Source: Granulicella tundricola MP5ACTX9 (GTDB lineage: Bacteria; Acidobacteriota; Terriglobia; Terriglobales; Acidobacteriaceae). From it: a stretch of DNA of 64,000 nucleotides. This document shows positions 1 through 9,400 of this stretch, piece after piece. The stretch is taken from assembly GCF_000178975.2 (NCBI RefSeq), contig NC_015064.1, forward strand, positions 4,245,154 to 4,309,153, given 5' to 3'. How positions within the stretch are numbered: position 1 is the first letter of the stretch; every line of letters begins with the position of its first letter. The notes beneath the pieces are model-generated. The model was not told where the DNA came from and made no database searches. It saw nothing but the letters and a program-made list of their open reading frames with translations. The translations under genes were made by a program, and so were the position numbers.

Positions 1-1167
1 GCCTGCCAGGTAGAGACCTTCGTAGGACTTGACGCGGAGGCTGCGATCAAGTTCGGTCGGGTCGATGGCGTCGTACTCGATGGCGTAGCCGGGGCGGAGC
101 ATCACGGTGTTTTCAAGGCCGGGGATGCTGTGGACCATCTGGAGCTGGATCTCCTGAGGGAGAGACGTGGACATGCCGTTGATGTAGACCTCATGGGTGG
201 TGAGGCCTTCGGGCTCAAGGAAGAACTGGTGGCGCGGCTTGTCCGGGAAGCGGACGATCTTGTCTTCGATGCTGGGGCAGTAACGAGGGCCGATGGCTTC
301 GATCTGGCCGGTATACATGGGGGAGCGGTGGGCGTTCTCGCGGATGAGCCACATGGTCTCCGGCGAGGTGTGGGCGATGTGGCAGGAGATCTGGCGGAGG
401 GGAAGCTCGCGGGTGCGGAGGGAGAAGGGGGTGGGCTCGGGGTCGCCGGGCTGCTCGGGGAATTGGGACCAATCGATGGTGCGTCCGTCGAGCCTGGGCG
501 GGGTGCCGGTCTTCAGGCGGGTTTCGCGGAGGCCCAGGCGCTTTAAGGATTCGCCCAGGAGGACGCTGGCGGGCTCGCCGGAACGGCCGGCGGAGTACTG
601 CTGCTCGCCGCAGTGGATGAGGCCGTTGAGGAAGGTGCCGGTGGTGATGATGGTGGCGGCGGCGTGGATCTCACGGCCGTCGCGGAGTTTGAGGCCACGG
701 ATGCAGGGAACAGGGATCAGGGAACAGGGATCAGGATAGGCAGCGGCTGATCCCTGTTCCCTGCGCCCTGGTCCCTCTATCAACACGTCGACGACTTCGG
801 CTTGCTTGAGGTGGAGGTTGGGCTGGTTTTCCAGGAGCTCTTTCATGCGGACGCGGTAGAGGGCCTTGTCGCATTGGGCTCGGGGGCTCCAGACGGCGGG
901 GCCGCGGGAGGTGTTGAGGAGGCGGAACTGGATGCCGGCTGAATCGGCGATGAGGCCCATGATGCCGCCGAGGGAGTCGATCTCACGGACGAGGTGGCCC
1001 TTGGCGATGCCGCCGACGGCGGGATTGCAGGACATCTGGGCGACGAGATCGAGATTGAGGGTGAAGAGGGCGGTGCGGAGGCCCATGCGCGCGGAGGCTA
1101 CGGCGGCTTCACAGCCGGCGTGTCCTGCTCCGACGACGACTACGTCGTATTGTTCTGTAACGGCCAC
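1..1167 (-). CDS. mnmG: tRNA uridine-5-carboxymethylaminomethyl modification enzyme MnmG, 5' part only
   Basis: MnmG is the FAD-dependent partner of MnmE and modifies the wobble uridine (U34) of several tRNAs. Translating the minus strand from a GTG at 1167 gives an N-terminus with the dinucleotide-binding motif GAGHAGCEAA, followed by MSCNPAVGGIAKGHLVREID and TGTPPRLDGRTIDWSQ, all highly conserved in MnmG. The reading frame stays open to position 1, so the C-terminal part lies outside the window. About 25 residues encoded near 704-778 (containing the stretch CSLIPVP) are not normal MnmG sequence and come from an in-frame dispersed repeat. No ATG or strong ribosome site precedes the conserved start, so GTG is the best choice. 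mnmE is about 42 kb away at 42462-43832, so the two genes are not linked as they are in many bacteria. Confidence 0.95.
   Translation of the reverse strand, partial: MAVTEQYDVVVVGAGHAGCEAAVASARMGLRTALFTLNLDLVAQMSCNPAVGGIAKGHLVREIDSLGGIMGLIADSAGIQFRLLNTSRGPAVWSPRAQCDKALYRVRMKELLENQPNLHLKQAEVVDVLIEGPGRREQGSAAAYPDPCSLIPVPCIRGLKLRDGREIHAAATIITTGTFLNGLIHCGEQQYSAGRSGEPASVLLGESLKRLGLRETRLKTGTPPRLDGRTIDWSQFPEQPGDPEPTPFSLRTRELPLRQISCHIAHTSPETMWLIRENAHRSPMYTGQIEAIGPRYCPSIEDKIVRFPDKPRHQFFLEPEGLTTHEVYINGMSTSLPQEIQLQMVHSIPGLENTVMLRPGYAIEYDAIDPTELDRSLRVKSYEGLYLAG
704..778. repeat. GGGAACAGGGATCAG repeat with inverted copy, inside mnmG
   Basis: Two tandem copies of CAGGGAACAGGGATCAG (704-734) are followed at 746-762 by the inverted form CTGATCCCTGTTCCCTG, so the element can form a hairpin. 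It lies wholly inside the mnmG reading frame and adds about 25 residues without a stop. Related copies occur in folC (53619-53648) and at the parA stop codon (48239-48275). Confidence 0.85.
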
Positions 1168-1237
1168 AGGTCTATTTTAGTGCCAGCGACGATGGTAGTC
1201 TGGTGGCCTGGGAGACCGGCTTCCAGCGGAGGACGGC

Positions 1238-1522
1238 ATGGCTGCGAGCGAAACGATCAGTGTGGCTCTATCGCCAGAGATATTGACGGTGGTTCACGAG
1301 GCGGTTGAGGCGGGCGAGTATGCCTCCAGCGGAGACGTGGTTCGCGATGCGCTACAGGAGTGGACTGAGGCGCGCAGGCTTCGACAGGTGGAACATGGCG
1401 ATCTGCGGCGGCTGTGGCAGCAGTCGATCGAGTCGGATGTGAGCGTCAGTGCGGATGAGGTTCTTGATCGACTGGAAAGGAAATACCAGTTGATGGCAGA
1501 TCAGGCGGCTGAGGCTAAGTAA
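1238..1522 (+). CDS. parD: ParD-like ribbon-helix-helix antitoxin
   Basis: This 94-residue protein begins with a ribbon-helix-helix (CopG/Arc/MetJ) segment: the strand ISVALSPEIL, a helix over VVHEAVEAGEYAS, then SSGDVVRDALQEW. This is the typical ParD layout. The C-terminal half is charged and probably wraps the toxin. A GGAGG ribosome site lies seven bases before the ATG. The stop codon overlaps the start of the next gene by one base, so the pair is translationally coupled, as is usual for type II toxin-antitoxin operons. Autorepression through the N-terminal DNA-binding domain is expected from the family; no clear operator palindrome was identified. Confidence 0.88.
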   Translation: MAASETISVALSPEILTVVHEAVEAGEYASSGDVVRDALQEWTEARRLRQVEHGDLRRLWQQSIESDVSVSADEVLDRLERKYQLMADQAAEAK

Positions 1523-1809
1523 TGCGCATCGAGCTATCGGCCTTCATCGAAGGCGACCTCAGTGTCATTGCGGACTTCATTGCAGAGGGTGCGCCCGTTA
1601 GGGCTGTGACGTTCATTCAGGAAATTCGCGCTTGCTTTGCGAGGATCGGAAAAGATCCGCTCCTCTACCAACTGCGTCCCGACATTGGCTCGGATGCGAG
1701 AGTGGCTGTTGTGGGGCGGTATGTCATTCTGTTTCGGATCAGGGACGAGATTGTGAAGATCGAGCGGGTGCTTTATGGCGGACGGGATCTGCCGAATCTG
1801 ATGCTCTAG
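1522..1809 (+). CDS. parE: ParE-like toxin (RelE/ParE superfamily)
   Basis: The 95-residue product has the RelE/ParE plan: an N-terminal helix segment (FIEGDLSVIADFIAEGAP), a central segment IRACFARIGKDPLLYQLRPDIG, then the strands RVAVVGRYVILFRIRDEIVKIERVLYGGRDLPNLM with the conserved R-V-L-x-G-x-R-D ending. ParE toxins poison DNA gyrase; whether this one does or cuts mRNA like RelE cannot be decided here. Its stop codon directly abuts the stop codon of the convergent DedA-rhodanese gene, with no intergenic space. Confidence 0.87.
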   Translation: MRIELSAFIEGDLSVIADFIAEGAPVRAVTFIQEIRACFARIGKDPLLYQLRPDIGSDARVAVVGRYVILFRIRDEIVKIERVLYGGRDLPNLML

Positions 1810-2790
1810 CTACTCGAAGCGGGGTAGGTGCTGGATATCGGCGAGGGGGACGAGTTCGAGTTCGCCGCCGGCTTTGACCCAGGCTTTGAGGCCTCCGTCG
1901 ATGACCTGGGTTTTGCAGTTTTCCTGCTCGAGCATGTGGGCTACGCGCTTGCTGGTGGTGTCCCGGATGCAGGAGCAGTAGAGGTAGATCTCGCACTCGG
2001 GGGCCATGAACTCGCGCAGGGCGATGAGCTCTTCTTTGAGGCGGGTGGGCTCGACGCGGATGGAGTTCTTGATGCGCTGCATGCCGGGGTCGTAGTAGCC
2101 GTGGCTCCGGACGTCCGCGATGATGACGAGCTTGTCCGGGTGCAGGTTCTGCAGGCGCTCCTGGAGGTTGGCGGCGGAGATCTTGTCGATCTTGTTGTAC
2201 TTACGAGCTCGGATGGAGAAGACGACGATCGAGACGGCGTAGCCTGCGACGAGGAGTGCGCCGATGAGCAGGAACGCGTGGCCGACACGCTGAATCCAGC
2301 CCATGATCTCGTTGAGGAAGCGACTGAAGAGATAGCCTGCGGTGACCCAGACACTGACGTAGAAGAGGTTGCCCGCAGCGTCCAGGCGGAAGAAGCGGCT
2401 GAACTTCATATTGAGGCTGCCGGCGAGGGGCGCGGCCATCGAAGCCAGGCCGGGAACCCATTTTGCGAAGAGCAGGGTCTTGGAGCCGCGGCGGTAGAAG
2501 TACGCCGAGGACGAGAAGATGCAGGCCTCCGGGTTGATGGAGAAGCGACACATGCCCGCCAGGAGCCACCAGCCGGTGTATCGGCCACCGAAGTAGAGGA
2601 GTGTGTCTCCGAGGACAGCAGAGGCCCATGCGAGGGGGAAGATGATGTCGAGTTTGAGGCCGTTGTGGGCTGCTGCGCCTGCGCCCAGCAGCACGATGGA
2701 GGTGGGCAGGGGCAGGCCCGCCGCCGCCAGAAACATGACGATGGCCACAATGGCGTATCCGTGTTGCGCGATCACGCCAATCAGGCCCAT
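1810..2790 (-). CDS. DedA-family membrane protein fused to a C-terminal rhodanese domain
   Basis: The first roughly 200 residues are a DedA/SNARE-associated (VTT) domain: hydrophobic helices, a VLGDTLLYFGGRYTG segment and FAKWVPGLASMAAPLAG, which matches the family F-x-R-(F/W)-x-P-G motif. DedA proteins are linked to lipid carrier transport and membrane potential. After a last membrane helix (GHAFLLIGALLVAGYAVSIVVF) a cytoplasmic rhodanese domain follows, with the active-loop cysteine in YLYCSCIRDTTS and the late G-G-x-x-A-W motif. The start at 2790 (MGLIGV) has a GGAG box upstream; an in-frame ATG at 2817 is the alternative. The fusion suggests sulfur or redox chemistry coupled to the membrane, but the substrate is unknown. 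Confidence 0.85.
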   Translation of the reverse strand: MGLIGVIAQHGYAIVAIVMFLAAAGLPLPTSIVLLGAGAAAHNGLKLDIIFPLAWASAVLGDTLLYFGGRYTGWWLLAGMCRFSINPEACIFSSSAYFYRRGSKTLLFAKWVPGLASMAAPLAGSLNMKFSRFFRLDAAGNLFYVSVWVTAGYLFSRFLNEIMGWIQRVGHAFLLIGALLVAGYAVSIVVFSIRARKYNKIDKISAANLQERLQNLHPDKLVIIADVRSHGYYDPGMQRIKNSIRVEPTRLKEELIALREFMAPECEIYLYCSCIRDTTSKRVAHMLEQENCKTQVIDGGLKAWVKAGGELELVPLADIQHLPRFE

Positions 2791-2880
2791 ACGTACCGTT
2801 TCTCCGCTAGACACCATTGGATGCCAACACGGGGTGGATTGTCGAACGGGAAGTGAATATAGATGCTTCCGGTTCCTGAC

Positions 2881-5800
2881 TTAGAACTCCAGGTGCAGGG
2901 AGAGCTGAATCTGGCGCTCGCGGGCAAGGCTGGTGCTGGCGGCGGTGGGGGTGCCGAAGGGTTGGGTGTTGAGGCCTTCGGCGGCGATGGCGGCGGCGTC
3001 CTGGAATACCAGCGGGGTGATACCGGCGGTCTTGGTGCCTACGAGGAAGGCGCGTGTTTCTACCGAGGAGAGGTTGGTGCGGTTGGGGAGGTTGAAGATC
3101 TCGGCGGAGAGGCGGAGCTTGAGGGGCTCGGAGCGGATGTGACCGCCGGGGGTAAAGGCTCGGCTGATGCGGAGGTCTGCGTTGATGGCTGACGGCAGGC
3201 GGAGGGTGTTGCGGCCGACGGTGGGGAGGTAGAGTGCGCCGCCGGAGCCGTTGATGCTTTGGTGGCCACCGCTGAGGCTGGGGCCTCCGTAGAGCTGGTA
3301 GGAGTATGGGCGGCCGCTGCGGGCGAGGAGGATGGGGGCTAGTTCCCAGTGGTCGAGGAAGGTGCGGGTTGTGCGCTTTTGTATGTGAATGCGAGGAGCG
3401 TAGACGGCGACGATGCGAAGGATCTGGGGGTAGTTGAGGGCGCTGAGGCCCTTGTCGTAACCGTTGGTGAATGGATCAAGCTGGTTGTTGGTGCGGGGGG
3501 TGGCGGAGAGGTTGGCACCGTAGTCGATGGCGCGGGACCAGGTGTAGCTGCCGCGTGCGCTGAGGCCGTGCCAGCCGCGCATCTGGGCGGTGACGGCGAG
3601 GGCGTTGTAGCTGGCGTTGGCGGTGGAGAGGATGTCGGTGACGGGGCCGAAGGTGGGGGTGACGCGGGCGGTGTATTGGGGGACGACGAAGGTCTCGCCG
3701 GAGAGGACGCCGGGGGAGGCGGTTCCGCCCTGGAGCTGGAACTCGGCTGCTGAGGTGGACGGGGCAATGTTGAGGTCGGTGGAGCTTTGGAGCTGGTGAT
3801 CGATGTTGAGGATATAGGTGGCGGAGAGGCTCGCGTGGCGGCCTAACGAGCCTTCCAGCGAGAGGCTGGCCTGCTGGACGACGGGCAGGCGGAAGTGGCG
3901 ATCGAACATCATGGCGGAGGTGGTGGAGGAGACGATCGCGGGTGGCCGGGTGAGGAAGGCGCAGGGGTAGCCGAAGCCTTGATTTGCGACCTGCGGGCAG
4001 GCGGTGACGGCGGACGGGGTGATGCGGATGCGGGTGGTGGAGTTCGTGAGGGCGGTATCGGCGAGGGCAGAGCGGATAGTCGCACCGGGGAGACGGCCGT
4101 AGTAGGCTCCGTAGCCGAGGCGGATGGTGCCGTGACCGTTGCCGAAGGGCTCATAGGCGATCCCCGCGCGGGGGCCGATATTGTTGCGGTCTTCCGGGAA
4201 GATGCTGGTGGCGGCGCGGGTGCCGAAGAGTGCATCCAGAGCGGAGTTTGGCGTGGTGGGGATGGGCAGGAGGATGTACTCATACCGTGCGCCGAGGGTG
4301 AGGTTCAGGTTGCGGCGGATGCGCCAGGTGTCCTGTGCGAAGCCGGCCCACTCTGACGTGCTAAAGGCTGCAAGTTGCTCTCCGAAGCTCTGGCTGAAGC
4401 TGGTGAAGCAGAAGAGATGGATGGCCGCGTTGATCGATGGGCAACCGCCGTTGGGGTAGGCGTTGACGTTGAAGGTCTGGTCGGTGATGAAGTCGACGAG
4501 GCCGCCTGCGTTGGCGGTGGTGCGGGTGCTGTCGTAACGGAAGGTGCCGGCTGCGTTGGCGAGGGTGGCGACGCGATCGTGTACGGCGGAGACGGAGCCC
4601 CCAAGCTCTAAGAGATGATGGCCGAGCTGGAGCGAGAGGATGTCCCCGGCTTCAAGCTTGCGCTCATCCGGGTAGGCCTGCTGTGAGAGCGACGCCGGGG
4701 TGCCGAAGAGCAGGCCGTTGGGGCCGATATTGACCTCCGGAGCTTGACCTCCAGGGCCGATGCCGGGCTCCTGTGGGAGGTTGGGCTGCGGGGTCTCAAA
4801 CTGCTTATCGCGGGCGTACTGAAGTCGAAACTGGTTGATCCAGCGCGTGCTGAGGGTGGAGGTGACGCGGGCGAGGATGGCGTCGAGACTGCCTGAGGCG
4901 TTGCCCAGGCTGGCTCTGCCGACGGCGACGACGGGCGCGTCCGTGAGGCCGGCGGGGGAGTTCCAACGGACTCGGTTGTACTGGAGGCCGAACTCTTCAT
5001 GCGGGGTGGCGTGCCAGTCGAGCCGTGCGAAGTTCAGGGTCTGGTCGGCTCGGCGGGGGGTGGAACCGGTGATTGAGGCAAGGTAGGTCAGGGCGGCGGT
5101 AGATGCTGCGCGGGTGACGCCGCGGTTGGCGAGGAGGGCGAGTTGCGTGGGCGTGAGGGTATAGAAGTTGGGGTCGGCGGGTGAGGAGATGGCGGGGAAG
5201 CCGCGGCGCTGCTGGTCGAACGAGTAAAAGCCGAACATGCCGGCGGTGTGCGGGATGGGACCACCCATAGTTCCGCCATAGCTCTCACGGAGGTCGTGCG
5301 GCTTGATGGTCTGGGTGGTGGCGACGCCATTGTTGTACGTGGTGGCCAGCGAGAGCGGGTTGGCGGCGGCGAGGGCCTGCGAGCGCAGCAAGAAGAACAC
5401 GGAGCCGTGCGGGATGGCACCGCCGGACTTTGAGACCGAGGTGAGGATGGCCCCGGCGGCGCTGCCGGTGAGGGCGGAGTAGGTCTGGGTGGTGACGCGG
5501 AACTCGCGCACGGCGGATTGGGAGAAGCTGTAGGCGATGCCTGCGTGACGTCCTCTCGACAGGCCATGGGATGGGCCGGTGGCGAGCTCGGCTGAGTCTG
5601 AATCCGCCTCCGGGTCCGGGGCGGCGTCCGAACCGGAGCCTGCTGGGACGGAGCTGAAGCTCTGGTTCTGGCTTGCTCCGTCCAGCAGCACGCTGTTCTG
5701 GGTGGAAGGTAGACCGTTGGCGCTGAAGAGGCCGTCGTCATCCTGGTCCGGGGCCGCGCCGGAGGTCGTCAGGGCCAGGTCCTGCCAACGATGAGCGTTG

Positions 5801-6285
5801 GCTGGAAGCTGGGCCAGATCGCTATCTGTGAGGGTGGATTCAAGCGCGGGCGACAGACGTGCGAGGGTGTCGTCCGTGGTCTGTGCGGTGGGTGTAAGGT
5901 TGGCGAGATGGAGGGTCGTGCGGAGGTCCGCAGTCTCGCCCAGGCTGACTGTGAGGTCGATCTCGCGTGCCTCGACAAACTCGGTTGCGGTGATCCTGAG
6001 GGTGTAGTGGCCGGGGGGCAGATGCGGGAGGAGGAAGGAGCCGTCAGACTGCGTGGAGCCGAGGCGGGTTGCGCCGGTGTCCGTGTTGCGCAGGACGAGG
6101 GCAGCGTGGGGGACGGCTGCACCGCGGGAGTCGAGGACGACGCCCTGGATGGCTCCATCGACCGGGCTTTGGGCGGAATCGGGAGGGCTCGCGAGAAGCA
6201 GCGCAGTGAGCACTCCCAGCGCTTGAAGAAGGCGGGAGAAGGCGAGTGTTGCCGCGTACAACTCTGAGCGGCGGAACGAGTGCAT
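2881..6285 (-). CDS. TonB-dependent receptor, Oar-like, with N-terminal carboxypeptidase-regulatory domain (receptor 1)
   Basis: This is a large outer-membrane receptor of 1134 residues if it starts at MHSFRR (6285); an upstream in-frame ATG at 6330 would put extra charged residues before the signal peptide. After the export signal comes a beta-sandwich carboxypeptidase-regulatory domain (IQGVVLDSRGAAVPHAALVL ... GSFLLPHLPPGHYTLRI), then a plug domain (LDGASQNQS, reading FRVTTQTYSA) and a long beta barrel ending in LSLHLEF with a C-terminal phenylalanine, the usual signal for barrel assembly. The family probably takes up polymeric carbohydrates or peptides; the substrate is not visible. No SusD partner is present. 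It lies in tandem with receptor 2 upstream. Confidence 0.88.
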   Translation of the reverse strand: MHSFRRSELYAATLAFSRLLQALGVLTALLLASPPDSAQSPVDGAIQGVVLDSRGAAVPHAALVLRNTDTGATRLGSTQSDGSFLLPHLPPGHYTLRITATEFVEAREIDLTVSLGETADLRTTLHLANLTPTAQTTDDTLARLSPALESTLTDSDLAQLPANAHRWQDLALTTSGAAPDQDDDGLFSANGLPSTQNSVLLDGASQNQSFSSVPAGSGSDAAPDPEADSDSAELATGPSHGLSRGRHAGIAYSFSQSAVREFRVTTQTYSALTGSAAGAILTSVSKSGGAIPHGSVFFLLRSQALAAANPLSLATTYNNGVATTQTIKPHDLRESYGGTMGGPIPHTAGMFGFYSFDQQRRGFPAISSPADPNFYTLTPTQLALLANRGVTRAASTAALTYLASITGSTPRRADQTLNFARLDWHATPHEEFGLQYNRVRWNSPAGLTDAPVVAVGRASLGNASGSLDAILARVTSTLSTRWINQFRLQYARDKQFETPQPNLPQEPGIGPGGQAPEVNIGPNGLLFGTPASLSQQAYPDERKLEAGDILSLQLGHHLLELGGSVSAVHDRVATLANAAGTFRYDSTRTTANAGGLVDFITDQTFNVNAYPNGGCPSINAAIHLFCFTSFSQSFGEQLAAFSTSEWAGFAQDTWRIRRNLNLTLGARYEYILLPIPTTPNSALDALFGTRAATSIFPEDRNNIGPRAGIAYEPFGNGHGTIRLGYGAYYGRLPGATIRSALADTALTNSTTRIRITPSAVTACPQVANQGFGYPCAFLTRPPAIVSSTTSAMMFDRHFRLPVVQQASLSLEGSLGRHASLSATYILNIDHQLQSSTDLNIAPSTSAAEFQLQGGTASPGVLSGETFVVPQYTARVTPTFGPVTDILSTANASYNALAVTAQMRGWHGLSARGSYTWSRAIDYGANLSATPRTNNQLDPFTNGYDKGLSALNYPQILRIVAVYAPRIHIQKRTTRTFLDHWELAPILLARSGRPYSYQLYGGPSLSGGHQSINGSGGALYLPTVGRNTLRLPSAINADLRISRAFTPGGHIRSEPLKLRLSAEIFNLPNRTNLSSVETRAFLVGTKTAGITPLVFQDAAAIAAEGLNTQPFGTPTAASTSLARERQIQLSLHLEF

Positions 6286-6356
6286 CAGGCTCCAGGACAA
6301 CGTACGTCTGGGTGGGATGGCTGCAAGCATAGCAGCCGATCCGGTTGCAGCAAACG

Positions 6357-6386
6357 AAAAAAGGGCGGCGACCGAAGTCGCCGCCC
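6357..6386 (-). terminator. Intrinsic terminator after receptor 2
   Basis: A ten-base-pair stem (GGGCGGCGAC / GTCGCCGCCC) with a TTCG loop is followed on the minus strand by six T. It sits 20 bases after the stop codon of the 6406-9702 receptor and before receptor 1, so the two tandem receptors are probably transcribed separately. Confidence 0.92.
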
Positions 6387-6405
6387 TGGATCTACAGCAG
6401 TAAGG

Positions 6406-9400
6406 TTAGAACTGCAGCCGGGCCGCGAGTTGAAGCTGGCGCGGTGCGAATTGGAAGTTGCTGGAGTTGGTGGCCGTCCGGGCTCCGAACTGGGAGACCG
6501 TGGGGCTTGCGGTGGCGGTGTTGAAGGTGAGCGTACCAGTCGATCCGACCGTGTATCCAAGCGCATTCACGCTGGTTACGTTCTGATGGTTGACGATGTT
6601 GAAGCTCTCACCGAGAAGCTCCAGCTTGACGCGCTCCGTGACGGCAAAGCGCTTGGAGATCCGCAGATCGAGGACGTTGGTCTTCGGCTGCTCGAAGCCG
6701 TTGCGCTCAATGCCCGGGATGCGGAAGGTTCCGTTGGAGCCGTTGATCCCACCGAAGCCGCTGGTGAGCGAACCGCTGCTGGTCATGCTGTACGGAAGAC
6801 CGCTCTGGAGTGCATAAGACGGTGCCACTTCAAAGTCGTTCGCCAGGTACTTCAACGCTGTATTGGTGAACTTCCAGGGTGAGGTCACGACACCGTTGAT
6901 GACGAAACGGTTAGGCACGTTCTGGTTGGAGTTGCCGTACTCTGCGCGCAGGTTCTGCGGATCGAGCAGGTTATTGGCGGTGGTGGCAGTCTGGTTGTTC
7001 TCGCCGTAATCCAAAGCATGCGACCAGGTGTAGTTGGCGGAGAAGGAGACGTGATTGGAGAAGCGGTGATTGATCTGGCCGACGAGACCCTCGTAGTTCG
7101 AGTTGACTCCGCTGAAGATGTCCGAGATTGCGCCGTAGGCGCAGTTGGGACGCTGGCTGAGGCAAGGTGAAACAGCGGTGTTCGGCAGCTTGGCGTAGAA
7201 CTTGGAGGTGAAGATCGAACCAGGGGCTAGGGGACCTTTACCCGAGGTATCGACTACGGTGTAGTTCTGAGTGGTGGGCGTGGGGAGGTTGGTGTCGGTG
7301 AAGTTGGCGAGGCGACGGCCATAGGAGCCGAGCCAGGTCACGCTCATCACGGTGTTGTGTCCCAGGTCCTGCTCGACCGTCAGGTCCGCCTGGTGAATCT
7401 CAGGCGTCTTGAAGTTGGGGTCGAAGTAGACGACGTTGGGCGGAACGCTGAGAGAGCCGGCAGCGATGATGCGCGGGAAGGTGGGCGATCCAGCCTGCCC
7501 CGGAGTGAAGGACGCGGTGTACTGGCCGGCGGCTAGGCCGGTGCTGATGAGCGAGTTATAGATGGTGCCGTTGAGGATGCGTGCGAAGAACTCGCCGTAG
7601 CCGCCGCGCAGGATGGTCTTACCCGAGCCGAAGACGTCGTAGGCAAAGCCGACGCGCGGTCCGAAGTTGGTCTTGCTGCTGGGATGATTGCCGGTCTGGG
7701 GAAGCGCCGGGTTGACGAGGTTGGAGAGGGGCGTGGGGAGCTGCTCGTACTCGTAGCGGATACCGTAGGTCAGGCTGAGACGCTTGGTGGCCTTCCAGTT
7801 ATCTTCTGCGAAGAACGCGTAATCGCCGGTCTGAAACTCGAGTCCGGGGATACCGAAGCCCTGGGTGAAGCTCGTGTATTTATAACGGGATGAGGCGGTG
7901 TTGGCCGCGCTCTGCGAGAGATACAGGTCCGTGAAGTAGTTGGTCAGGGTGCTGTAGCTGTACGCGCCGAAGCCGGAGAAGAGGTTGTTGACGATGTCGT
8001 TGGTGTGAACGTAGTCCACGCCGAACTTGATGTTGTGTTTGCCGCGGTTGTAGTTGGCGGTATCGGCGATCTGCCAGCGGCGCTCATCCGGCAGCGCGGC
8101 GCGGTTGAGGAAGTTGGGTGTGCCGAAGGTGAAGATGTTGGTGATGGAGACGCTGGCCGGCAGACCCATTGGGTTGGTGTAGCCGCCAATGGTGGGGCCG
8201 ACGAGGTTGGTCTGCTCATAAGGCGTGGGTGTCTGGTTGAACTCGAACTCAAAGTCGCGTCCGTACTGGTAGCGGACCTCATTGCTCAGGTTGTTGGTGA
8301 TGAGCGAGTCCAACTTGCTGATGAGGAAGGTGTCGCGGACATAGTCGTTGCCGAAGCTGGATGCGCCGTCAAACACGACGAGCCCGGTCTGGATGCCGGC
8401 GGGCGAGACCCAGCGCAGGCGGTTGAGCTCTGCATTGAAGTGGTTCTTCGCGTTGATCTGCCAGTCGACCTTGGGGAAGAAGATGTCCTGGAGGCCCTTG
8501 CGGGGAACGACGCCGAGCATGGAGTTGAGGCCGGCGGTGCCATTGATGTAGTCCGTGGCAGCCGCGGCGTAGGTGGGCAGGCCGAGGTTGGTCTGGAGCG
8601 TGCAGACCGAGGCATCAAGAGTGCTGGGGGCCGTACCGCCGGTGGTGCCGCAGACCTTGCCGGCCGGAAGCGTCGCATCCGGCACCGCGTACAGGGTGGC
8701 CGGAACGCTGGCCGCCGCCACCGCCGGGAAGTTGTGATCGAAGCGATCACCCGCGAAGAAGAAGAAGACCTTATCCTTCCAGATGGGGCCGCCGATGGCG
8801 CCGCCGTACTGCTTGCGCTTGTCTGTTGGCTTGATGTGTGTGGAGACGAAGGCGCCGGCCGCGTTCTGCACGGTCTGGAGAGCGTAATTGTTGGAAGCGC
8901 CCCACTCCGCGTCACGATCGTCGAAGTAAAGGTCGCCGTGGAACTGGTTTGTACCGCTCTTGGTGACGGAGTTGACGACGCCGCCCGCGGACCGGCCATA
9001 TTCCGTGGAATAGTTGGAGGTGTTGACCTGGAACTCCTGGATGGAGGCCTTGGCAGTGGAGTAGCCGGCACGGGTGCGGCCGCGCTCTTCCGAGAAGTAG
9101 GCCTGGTTATCGTCCGCACCATCGATGGTGACGTTGTTGAGCAAAGTGCTCTGCCCGCGGAAGCTGAGGAGTCCGAAGCCGCTGCCGTCGACGACCACGC
9201 CCGGGGTGAGGGCGGCGTACGCGGACCAGCGATAGTTGCTGACCGGTAGATTCTGGAGGGTCTGCTGATCGATCAATCCAGCAAAGTCAGGGGAGGTGGT
9301 GTTGATCGCAGCCGTATCGCTGGTGACCTCAACGGTATCCGTGGAGGAACCGGTCTGGAGGGTCGAGTTCACATCCGTCAGTGCGCCGACCGTGACATCG

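Noticed and set aside
1828..2856. 342-codon open frame opposite the DedA-rhodanese gene
   Set aside because: Mirror frame with acidic low-complexity content and no homology; the minus strand has clear domain motifs.
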